Program-made: the position numbers and the translations under genes
From: Paracoccus sp. (in: a-proteobacteria)
GTDB taxonomy: Bacteria > Pseudomonadota > Alphaproteobacteria > Rhodobacterales > Rhodobacteraceae
Assembly: GCA_018056045.1 (NCBI GenBank)
Contig: JAGPGI010000133.1
Location: 1 to 7,295 of the forward strand
Length of the DNA stretch: 7,295 nucleotides
Reading direction: 5' to 3'
Notes under the pieces: generated by a model
What the model was told of the DNA's origin: nothing
The model's database searches: none
What the model saw: only the letters and a program-made list of their open reading frames with translations
Part shown: positions 1-4,741 of the stretch, in pieces
Layout: each line of letters begins with the position of its first letter
How positions within the stretch are numbered: position 1 is the first letter of the stretch

Positions 1-627
1 ATGGGCTATGAGGCCTGGGTCGATTACGTCCTCGATGTGCCGATGTATTTCGTCTATCGCGACGGCAAATATATCGACGCGCTGGGGCAAAGCTTCCGCG
101 ATTTCCTGAACGGCCGCCTGCCCGCCCTGCCGGGCGAAGTGCCGACACTGTCGGATTGGGCGGATCACCTGACCACCGTTTTCCCCGAGGCGCGGGTCAA
201 GAAATTCATCGAGATGCGCGGCGCCGATGGCGGCCCGTGGCGCAGGCTTTGCGCCCTGCCCGCGCTTTGGGTCGGGCTGATCTATGACCAGTCGGCACTG
301 GATGCGGCATGGGATCTGGTCAAGGGCTGGGACGCCGAGACCCGCGAAAGCTGGCGCCGCGAGGCCGGGATTCATGCGCTGGACGCGCAGGTGAACGGCC
401 GCGTGATGCGCGATCTGGCGCGCGAGGTTCTGGCGATTTCCGAGGCCGGGCTGAAGGCGCGGGCGCGGACCGGCGCCGGCGGTCTGGTCCCGGACGAGAC
501 CCACTTCCTGAACGCGCTCAAGGAAAGCGTCGAGACGGGCAAGGTGCCCGCCGATGAGATGCTGGAGAAATATCACGGCGAATGGGCGGGCGATCTGTCG
601 CACGTCTATGCCGAATATTCCTACTGA
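1..627 (+). CDS. gshA: Glutamate-cysteine ligase, C-terminal part (5' end outside window)
   Basis: Catalyses ATP-dependent joining of glutamate and cysteine, the first step of cytoplasmic glutathione synthesis. The open frame runs from base 1 to a TGA at 625-627 and gives 208 residues. The family (GCS2 type, plant/proteobacterial class II) is about 450 residues long, so this is roughly the C-terminal half; the ATG at base 1 is probably an internal Met, not the start. Recognisable parts are the aromatic stretch DVPMYFVYRDGKY (residues 12-24), and the conserved block KKFIEMRGADGGP (67-79), whose EMRGAD segment is typical of substrate-binding strands in this class. The C-terminus ends in a Tyr-rich AEYSY. 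A strong hairpin terminator follows 22 bp downstream, so this is the last gene of its transcript. Recognition is from remembered family motifs; identity is fairly secure, substrate assumed from the family. Confidence 0.88.
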   Translation: MGYEAWVDYVLDVPMYFVYRDGKYIDALGQSFRDFLNGRLPALPGEVPTLSDWADHLTTVFPEARVKKFIEMRGADGGPWRRLCALPALWVGLIYDQSALDAAWDLVKGWDAETRESWRREAGIHALDAQVNGRVMRDLAREVLAISEAGLKARARTGAGGLVPDETHFLNALKESVETGKVPADEMLEKYHGEWAGDLSHVYAEYSY

Positions 628-649
628 GAGCCTGCGTTTTGACACACAG

Positions 650-678
650 AAGGGCCGGGGGTTTCCCCGGCCCTTTTT
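650..678 (+). terminator. Rho-independent terminator after gshA
   Basis: An 11-bp perfect stem (arms 650-660 and 665-675, core GGGCCGGGG/CCCCGGCCC) with a GTTT loop is followed by a T run at 674-678. It ends the gshA transcript. It also lies just past the stop of the convergent DUF2852 gene; on that strand the hairpin is equally strong but its T-tract (TTCTGTGTG) is weak, so two-way use is possible but less certain. Confidence 0.88.
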
Positions 679-697
679 CCATATCACGGTGATGCGG

Positions 698-1126
698 TCA
701 GTTCTGCGGTTGGCGCGGTTCGGTCCGGCCTTCGATGAACTGGTCGAACTCGGCCTTGTCCTTGGCCTCGCGCAGCTTTTTCAGGAAGTCGAGGAACTCG
801 CTATGCTCATCCTCGAGCCGTTTCAGCGTTTCTTCGCGATAGGCGTCAAAGGCCGAATTGCCGGTCGGCGCGGCAAAGCCGTGACGGCGGAAGCCGATAT
901 TGTCGCGGCGGTTGTCATTGCGGTGACAGCGGGAAAACATGCGTTTGCTCCAGATCAGATAGGCAAGAAGGGCCAGCCCCAGCGGCCAGCAGGCGACGAA
1001 AGCCAGGATCATCGCGGCGATCCAGGCGCCCTTTCCGCGCTCGTCCAGCCAATCGCGGATCCCGGCCAAAGCCGAACCGATCCGGTCCATGACGGAAGGG
1101 CGGGCAGCGATTTCTGTGTGACTCAT
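698..1126 (-). CDS. DUF2852 family small membrane protein
   Basis: A 142-residue protein that I place in the DUF2852 family, found in alphaproteobacteria and of unknown function. One hydrophobic segment (residues 35-59, WIAAMILAFVACWPLGLALL then AYLIW) probably spans the inner membrane. It is followed by a basic, Arg/Asn/His-rich linker (61-83) and a charged amphipathic helix (about 92-131, with heptad-like Leu/Phe spacing) that may form a coiled coil. The FAAPTGNSAFDAYREETL region (84-101) is the part I associate with the family. The ATG at 1126 is preceded by a GAAAGG ribosome-binding site 8 nt away. The gene stands alone: it converges on gshA, and its upstream neighbour on the same strand is 131 bp away with a probable promoter in between. 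No catalytic residues are recognisable. Family call likely, function unknown. Confidence 0.78.
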   Translation of the reverse strand: MSHTEIAARPSVMDRIGSALAGIRDWLDERGKGAWIAAMILAFVACWPLGLALLAYLIWSKRMFSRCHRNDNRRDNIGFRRHGFAAPTGNSAFDAYREETLKRLEDEHSEFLDFLKKLREAKDKAEFDQFIEGRTEPRQPQN

Positions 1127-1141
1127 TGACGGTGCCTTTCC

Positions 1142-1166
1142 ATGTTAATGTTATTCACATTTACAT
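1142..1166. promoter_or_regulatory. Interrupted palindrome, candidate operator for the DUF2852 gene
   Basis: Two 10-bp arms, ATGTTAATGT (1142-1151) and ACATTTACAT (1157-1166), are inverted copies matching at 9 of 10 positions around a 5-bp spacer. The element is AT-rich in an otherwise very GC-rich window. It lies 15 bp upstream of the DUF2852 start, overlapping the probable -10 and transcription start. That position and symmetry fit an operator for a dimeric repressor; the regulator is unknown. The symmetry is directly visible, the function inferred. Confidence 0.5.
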
Positions 1167-1193
1167 AAATGGGGAACGCGCGCCGGCAGTCAA
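1165..1193 (-). promoter_or_regulatory. Candidate sigma-70 promoter of the DUF2852 gene
   Basis: On the minus strand a -35 box TTGACT (1188-1193, 5 of 6 to consensus) is followed after 17 bp by a weak AT-rich -10 region (ATTTAT, 1165-1170, 3 of 6, running on into TATGTAAAT). The good -35 and correct spacing in a GC-rich background support a promoter; the exact -10 is uncertain. Confidence 0.4.
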
Positions 1194-1257
1194 GGGAAAG
1201 CTGCAGAATTTTTTGAAAGGACGCCCGGACAGCGCCGCCCAGCCCCTTTGGGCGCCG

Positions 1258-1647
1258 CTATTCCTCGTGCGCGCAGGGGTCGCGATCACGCGCGTGATGA
1301 TGCATCAGCGGGAATGGCGGCAGCCAGCCCTCGCGGCGGATGGTCCACAGCTCATAGGTCGGAATCATCTGATTCGGCGTGTCGAGCGAACCCAGATGCA
1401 CCTCGATCTCGTCCTCGCTGCGAGAGAAGACCGGCGAGCCGCAGCGCGGGCAGAAAAAGCGCCCGTCATATTCGCCCGTCTGCCCGGCGACGGTCACCGC
1501 GTTTTCGGGAAACACCGCCGAAGCATGAAACAGCGCGCCATGATGCTTGCGGCAGTCCATGCAGTGGCAAAGCCCGACCCGATAGGGCATCCCCCATGCC
1601 TCGATCCGCAGATTTCCACACAGGCAACCACCAGTGAATCGCTCCAT
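1258..1647 (-). CDS. GFA (glutathione-dependent formaldehyde-activating-like) family zinc protein
   Basis: A 129-residue protein of the GFA/CENP-V zinc-fold family. Family members bind structural and catalytic zinc through conserved cysteines; the founding member binds glutathione and was proposed to speed S-hydroxymethylglutathione formation, but most homologues have unknown substrates. Visible ligands are Cys8 and Cys10 (GGCLCGN), Cys27/Cys29/Cys32 (CHCMDCRKHHGA, 27-38) and Cys66/Cys69 (FCPRCGSPV, 65-73), the full canonical set. I start at the ATG at 1647 because an AAGGAGG site (1653-1659) lies 5 nt upstream; longer versions from GTG 1668 or ATG 1665 would run through this site. The C-terminus is His-rich (MHHHARDRD, about 114-122). 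A candidate promoter lies just upstream. No glutathione-related partner is adjacent except gshA about 630 bp away on the opposite strand, which may be coincidence. Confidence 0.88.
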   Translation of the reverse strand: MERFTGGCLCGNLRIEAWGMPYRVGLCHCMDCRKHHGALFHASAVFPENAVTVAGQTGEYDGRFFCPRCGSPVFSRSEDEIEVHLGSLDTPNQMIPTYELWTIRREGWLPPFPLMHHHARDRDPCAHEE

Positions 1648-1677
1648 GCCCGCCTCCTTCACCATCACCTGAGGAAA

Positions 1678-1707
1678 ATCTTAGCAACGAAGCGTGGCGG
1701 GCGTCCA
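1678..1707 (-). promoter_or_regulatory. Candidate promoter of the GFA-family gene
   Basis: On the minus strand TGGACG (1702-1707, 4 of 6 to a -35) and TAAGAT (1678-1683, 4 of 6 to a -10) are 18 bp apart, about 20 bp before the AAGGAGG site. The position fits a short leader. It would let this gene be expressed apart from the tetR/PTS operon 98 bp upstream, for which no clear terminator is seen, so read-through is also possible. Confidence 0.33.
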
Positions 1708-1745
1708 CTGCCGGAAGCCGGCGAACAAGGGCCCCGGCCCACCGA

Positions 1746-2357
1746 TCAATCGGTGATCACACCCAGCCCGCGCAGATAGATCAGCGCGCCGCTTTCCAGC
1801 ATGTCCGCGGGCGAGATGGGCGAGCGGCTGCCGGGCTTGCCGCGGCCGAACAGCTCGACCACGCCATGGCTCAGCGCCCAGATGTGGTCGGCGACCATGC
1901 CGGGGGGCGGGCGGCGCCCCTCGGGCAGCTTGTCGAAAAGCCCGCCGGCGGCGCGCACCAGCACGCCCCGCGCCCGCTCGGATGCCAAGGACAGCCCGGC
2001 ATTGCCGGCAATCGAGATGCCGGATTCGAACATGGCGATGTAAAAGCCGCGCCGGTCGGCGGCAAAGTTCAGGTATTCCTGTCCCATGCGCAGGAATGCG
2101 GTCAGCGCACGCGGACGGCCGTCGTCATAGGCGGCCTCGAGCCGGTCGGCGAATTCCTCGAACCCCTGCCGCGCGACCTCTTCCAGCAATTCGTCGCGGC
2201 CGGTGAAATGGCGATAGGGCGCGGCGGCACTGACGCCGGCCAGCCGCGCGGCCTCGGCCAGGGTAAAGCCCTGCGGGCCGTTTTCCTCGATCAGGCGGAC
2301 GGTCGCCTCGACCAGGGCCTGACGCAGATTGCCGTGATGATAGGATGAGCGGGCCAC
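1746..2357 (-). CDS. TetR-family transcriptional regulator (WHG-type C-terminal domain)
   Basis: A 203-residue predicted DNA-binding repressor. The N-terminal TetR domain covers about residues 8-58, with the helix-turn-helix at about 32-51 (TLAEAARLAGVSAAAPYRHF). The YHHGNLRQALVEA opening and a Trp160...His164-Gly165 pattern near the C-terminus match the TetR subgroup with a WHG (TetR_C_33-type) ligand domain; the ligand cannot be inferred. The start is a GTG at 2357, 9 nt after the ptsH stop, with an AAGG ribosome-binding site reaching back to the ptsH stop codon, so it is probably translated from the PTS operon mRNA. A TetR gene as the last gene of an hprK-rapZ-EIIA-ptsH unit is not, to my knowledge, part of the standard cluster. 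Targets are unknown; the neighbouring GFA gene or the operon itself are possible. A later start is unlikely because it would remove the first helix. Confidence 0.87.
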   Translation of the reverse strand: MARSSYHHGNLRQALVEATVRLIEENGPQGFTLAEAARLAGVSAAAPYRHFTGRDELLEEVARQGFEEFADRLEAAYDDGRPRALTAFLRMGQEYLNFAADRRGFYIAMFESGISIAGNAGLSLASERARGVLVRAAGGLFDKLPEGRRPPPGMVADHIWALSHGVVELFGRGKPGSRSPISPADMLESGALIYLRGLGVITD

Positions 2358-2366
2358 GGTCCCGCC

Positions 2367-2657
2367 TTACATGCCTTCGCCGAAGTAATCGCCGACAAGG
2401 TTGGTCAGCGCCTCCGCCAGTTCGGCGGCCTGCGTGCCCGTGGTGGTGATGCGGATGGTGCTGCCACGCGGCGCGGTCAGCATCAAAAGGCCCATGATCG
2501 AATCGCCCGATACGCTCATCCCGTCCTTTTCGACGGTGGCTCGGGCGTCGAAGCGTTCGACGGTCTCGACGAACTTGGCGCTGGCCCGCGCATGCAGGCC
2601 CTTTTCGTTGATGATGGAAAGATCGCGGGTCACAGCCCCGTTCAACAGATCACTCAT
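2367..2657 (-). CDS. ptsH: Phosphocarrier protein HPr (regulatory PTS type)
   Basis: A 96-residue HPr, slightly longer than the usual 85-90. It carries phosphate between enzyme I and EIIA proteins in the cytoplasm. The active-site histidine is His22 in GLHARASAKF (20-29). The regulatory serine equivalent to Bacillus Ser46 is Ser53 in GDSIMGLLML (51-60), the segment recognised by HPr kinase; its presence matches the hprK gene in the same operon. The start ATG overlaps the EIIA stop by 4 nt (ATGA at 2654-2657), indicating coupled translation. No enzyme I or sugar-specific EIIB/EIIC gene is in the window, consistent with the permease-less PTS relays of alphaproteobacteria. Whether it is named HPr or NPr differs between authors; Ser53 plus HprK favours HPr. 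Confidence 0.95.
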   Translation of the reverse strand: MSDLLNGAVTRDLSIINEKGLHARASAKFVETVERFDARATVEKDGMSVSGDSIMGLLMLTAPRGSTIRITTTGTQAAELAEALTNLVGDYFGEGM

Positions 2658-3079
2658 GAAGCCGCACGTTTCGGAATGGGAAGAATATCGGCAGGAAGAA
2701 CATCGTAGCTGTTGATATATTTGCGCCCGGCATCCTTGGCCAGAGATACGGCATCCGAGACCGACATCTTGCGCGACTTGGCCAGCTTGACCAGCATCGG
2801 CAGGTTCGCCCCGTAAAGGATAGACCGGTTGCGCGCCGCGCAGGCCATCAGCGACAGGTTCGAGGGCGAGCCTCCGAACAGGTCGGTGACAACAACCACC
2901 CCGTCGCCGGAATCCACCGCATCGGCGGCGGCGCAGATTTCAGCCTGCTTTTCGCCCCGATCGTGGTTTTCCTCGATCATCACGGCCTTGATGCCGGTTT
3001 GCGGCCCTACGACATGTTCGACCGCCGAGAGATATTCCCGTGCGAGGCCCCCATGCGCCACAATGACAATCCCGATCAA
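2654..3079 (-). CDS. PTS EIIA component, mannose family
   Basis: A 141-residue protein homologous to the EIIA domain of mannose-type PTS transporters (ManX-like). It takes phosphate from HPr. The phosphorylatable histidine is His9 in IVIVAHGG (4-11), and the conserved acidic loop [10 protein letters not shown] (65-74) contains Asp66, which sits near the active site in the family. It is EIIA alone, with no attached or adjacent EIIB, EIIC or EIID, so a regulatory phosphate-sink or sensor role is likelier than transport. The start codon appears to be TTG at 3079, overlapping the rapZ stop (TTGA, 3076-3079). The first in-frame ATG is at codon 34 and would remove His9 and strand 1, so TTG is strongly preferred; a GGTGGGG stretch upstream can serve as ribosome-binding site. 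Commonly called manX or EIIA-Man in related genomes. Confidence 0.92.
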   Translation of the reverse strand: MIGIVIVAHGGLAREYLSAVEHVVGPQTGIKAVMIEENHDRGEKQAEICAAADAVDSGDGVVVVTDLFGGSPSNLSLMACAARNRSILYGANLPMLVKLAKSRKMSVSDAVSLAKDAGRKYINSYDVLPADILPIPKRAAS

Positions 3080-4065
3080 TTCGCCCCACCACGCACAGCC
3101 GTCTGTCCTTGCGCTCTGGCGGCGCGGGGAGCTTCCACAAGCCCATCATCCGCAGGTGCCGGCGCCTTTTCACGGCGTTCAAGTTCCCGATGCCTAATTG
3201 ACACCTGCCAACCTGCTTTCGCAAGCGCATCTGCCATTTTTTCCGCCATTGTGACAGAACGATGTTGTCCCCCCGTACAACCGAAGCCGATTGCCAAGTG
3301 GGCCTTACCTTCCTCAAGATGTGCAGGAAGGGTAAAAAGTGCAAGATCCCTGACCCGCTGAAAGAACTCGGCGAATCGGGGATCAGACGCAACGTAATTC
3401 TGCACTGCAGCATCACGCCCGTCCAGAGGGCGCAGCGCAGGCTCCCAATGCGGATTGGCAAGAAAGCGACAGTCGAACATCATGTCGACGCCGCGCGGCA
3501 CCCCGCGCTTGTAGGAAAACGACTGCACCGAGACCGACAGCCGCCGTCCCGGCTCGGTATCGAACCAGCGGGCAAGCTCGGCCTTGAGGTCATGGACCGT
3601 CAGTTCGGATGTGTCGACCAGCACATCCGCTCGGTTGCGGATCGGGGCCAGCATGTCGCGCTCGGCCAGGATCGCGTCCAGGGGCGGCCCCTCGGCGCGC
3701 AGGGGATGGCGGCGGCGGGTTTCATTGAAGCGTCGCAAAAGCTGTTCGGTGGCGCAGTCCAGAAACAACACCTCGGGCGCATATTCGGGCAGCCGCGTCA
3801 GGCGGTCGATCAGTTCGATCAGGTTCGCGGCCGAGAAATCGCGGTTGCGGACATCAAGCCCCAGCGCCAGAGGCACCGGCCGCGCCGGGCCGTCCAGCAG
3901 GCGCGGCACCAGCGACAAGGGCAGGTTGTCGATGGCCTCGTAGCCCAGATCCTCAAGCACGTTGATCGCGGTCGAACGCCCCGCCCCCGACGGGCCGGTG
4001 ACCAGAACCAGCCGCTGCACCGGCTCGTCCTGCGTCAGGTCGTGGGAATGCGTCTTCTTTGCCAT
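3076..4065 (-). CDS. rapZ: RapZ/YvcJ family nucleotide-binding protein
   Basis: A 329-residue P-loop protein of the RapZ (YhbJ/YvcJ) family; family length is about 285-300. In Escherichia coli RapZ is an RNA-binding adapter controlling glucosamine-6-phosphate synthase through small RNAs; the alphaproteobacterial role is not established. Visible motifs are the Walker A loop GPSGAGRST (24-32), GYEAIDNLP (41-49) and the hallmark [10 protein letters not shown] (262-271) of the C-terminal domain. The Walker A lysine is replaced by arginine (Arg30). The last 30 or so residues are an Ala/Pro-rich charged tail beyond the conserved fold. The start is ATG 4065, 4 nt after the hprK stop; ATG 4077 (overlapping hprK by 8 nt) or 4089 are possible. 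The open frame extends to 4338 inside hprK, but that extension is only hprK read in another frame. The gene lies between hprK and EIIA, overlapping EIIA by 4 nt. Confidence 0.93.
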   Translation of the reverse strand: MAKKTHSHDLTQDEPVQRLVLVTGPSGAGRSTAINVLEDLGYEAIDNLPLSLVPRLLDGPARPVPLALGLDVRNRDFSAANLIELIDRLTRLPEYAPEVLFLDCATEQLLRRFNETRRRHPLRAEGPPLDAILAERDMLAPIRNRADVLVDTSELTVHDLKAELARWFDTEPGRRLSVSVQSFSYKRGVPRGVDMMFDCRFLANPHWEPALRPLDGRDAAVQNYVASDPRFAEFFQRVRDLALFTLPAHLEEGKAHLAIGFGCTGGQHRSVTMAEKMADALAKAGWQVSIRHRELERREKAPAPADDGLVEAPRAARAQGQTAVRGGAN

Positions 4066-4069
4066 CGCC

Positions 4070-4501
4070 TCATCCATCCTTATGCCCATCAGTATCGGCG
4101 CGACCACCTTCAAGATACTGTAACAGGGTTGACGCAAGATGAATGCGACCGGCGCCCAGAACAAGGGGCAGCCGACCTGCAGATATGGACAGTTCCCGCG
4201 CCGGGGGCAGGCGGTCCGGCTCGGCCTGCCCCAGATCGACCGCCAGAACCAGCGGCACCGGGCCATGGGCACGGGCGCGCAGGATGCCGACGCCGCGCGC
4301 CTCGATCCGGCCGCGGATCGCATCGGGCGAATCGGCAATCAGACGCTCGCCTTCGGTCCGCAGCACGGTCCGGTCATCCGCCACCAGCGCGGCACCGAAG
4401 GCCATCATTTCAAGGGCCAGCGTCGATTTGCCTGCGCCCGAAGGACCCAGGATCAAGAGCCCGCGCCCGCGATACGCGATGCAGGATGCGTGCACAATCA
4501 T
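4070..4501 (-). CDS. hprK: HPr kinase/phosphorylase, short alphaproteobacterial form
   Basis: A 143-residue serine kinase expected to phosphorylate HPr on a serine (here probably Ser53 of the neighbouring ptsH product). Firmicute HprK is about 310 residues with an N-terminal domain; alphaproteobacterial forms, like this one, keep only the C-terminal kinase domain. Motifs: [16 protein letters not shown] before the Walker A loop GPSGAGKST (19-27, Lys25), VADD (40-43) and the HprK signature EARGVGIL (67-74). I chose ATG 4501, which has a GGGGGA purine stretch about 7 nt upstream; the frame can extend to a TTG at 4528, giving 9 unneeded residues. First gene of the five-gene operon, divergent from pckA. 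In many related bacteria chvG precedes it directly; here it is preceded by an intergenic region with a candidate promoter. Phosphorylase activity is uncertain for short forms. Confidence 0.93.
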   Translation of the reverse strand: MIVHASCIAYRGRGLLILGPSGAGKSTLALEMMAFGAALVADDRTVLRTEGERLIADSPDAIRGRIEARGVGILRARAHGPVPLVLAVDLGQAEPDRLPPARELSISAGRLPLVLGAGRIHLASTLLQYLEGGRADTDGHKDG

Positions 4502-4582
4502 GTCTTTTTCCCCCGCCCTGCCCCGCAAACAGCCACGAATCGCGCCGGCGCCGATGGGCCGCGCGCTCGCTTTTGTGGCGAA

Positions 4583-4611
4583 ATCATGACCGCAAGCCCG
4601 CGACTCTGCAA
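4583..4611 (-). promoter_or_regulatory. Candidate promoter of the hprK operon
   Basis: On the minus strand TTGCAG (4606-4611, 3 of 6 to a -35) and CATGAT (4583-4588, 4 of 6 to a -10) are 17 bp apart, about 80 bp before the hprK ATG. The match is modest, but a promoter is expected here since hprK is the first gene and its only upstream neighbour is divergent. The tandem repeats at 4616-4645 lie directly upstream of this -35 box. Confidence 0.3.
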
Positions 4612-4615
4612 ATGA

Positions 4616-4645
4616 TTGCGCTAACCTAGTCTGGTTGCGCTAACC
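4616..4645. repeat. Tandem 11-bp direct repeats, candidate shared operator of pckA and hprK
   Basis: The exact sequence TTGCGCTAACC occurs at 4616-4626 and 4635-4645, a period of 19 bp (a little under two helical turns, so both copies face a similar side). Each copy with its two preceding bases forms an imperfect inverted repeat: GGTT-N5-AACC for the second (4633-4645, perfect arms) and GATT-N5-AACC for the first (4614-4626). The site lies in the pckA/hprK divergent spacer. pckA in alphaproteobacteria is known to be controlled by LacI-family regulators (CceR in Rhodobacter, PckR in Sinorhizobium); whether this is such a site is inference, since I cannot confirm their consensus here. Confidence 0.55.
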
Positions 4646-4680
4646 CTGCCCATATGTGCGCTTTCGCTGAGGAAAAGCCG

Positions 4681-4689
4681 TGCTATTAG
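4681..4689 (+). promoter_or_regulatory. Candidate extended -10 element of pckA
   Basis: TGCTATTAG reads as an extended -10 (TG-N-TATTAG, 4 of 6 in the hexamer) about 50 bp before the pckA ATG. The region 16-17 bp upstream (TTTCGC/CTTTCG) is a poor -35, as is usual for extended -10 or activated promoters. The direct repeats lie about 36 bp upstream. Weak, position-based evidence. Confidence 0.28.
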
Positions 4690-4741
4690 GACCGCACGGC
4701 CCATTTTTCCGGCCCCGAATTATAGCAGGAGATCAGGTAAT

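Noticed and set aside
554..1129. 191-residue plus-strand frame running from gshA through the terminator into the DUF2852 gene
   Set aside because: It crosses a strong terminator and is antisense to a better-supported gene with a membrane helix and promoter.
1231..1259. Imperfect hairpin (8 of 9 bp arms) at the end of the GFA gene as a possible terminator
   Set aside because: No T-tract follows on the minus strand and the arms overlap coding sequence; such stems are common by chance at this GC content.
4066..4338. N-terminal extension of rapZ to 420 residues, suggesting an HprK-RapZ overlap or fusion
   Set aside because: The extra 91 residues are hprK read in another frame, Arg/Ala/Pro-rich, and not part of the RapZ family fold; good ATG starts exist at 4065/4077 next to the hprK stop.
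3262..4629. 455-residue plus-strand open frame opposite hprK and rapZ
   Set aside because: It is the antisense shadow of two well-supported genes; the translation is Arg/His/Gln-rich low-complexity sequence with no family motif, as is usual for high-GC antisense frames.
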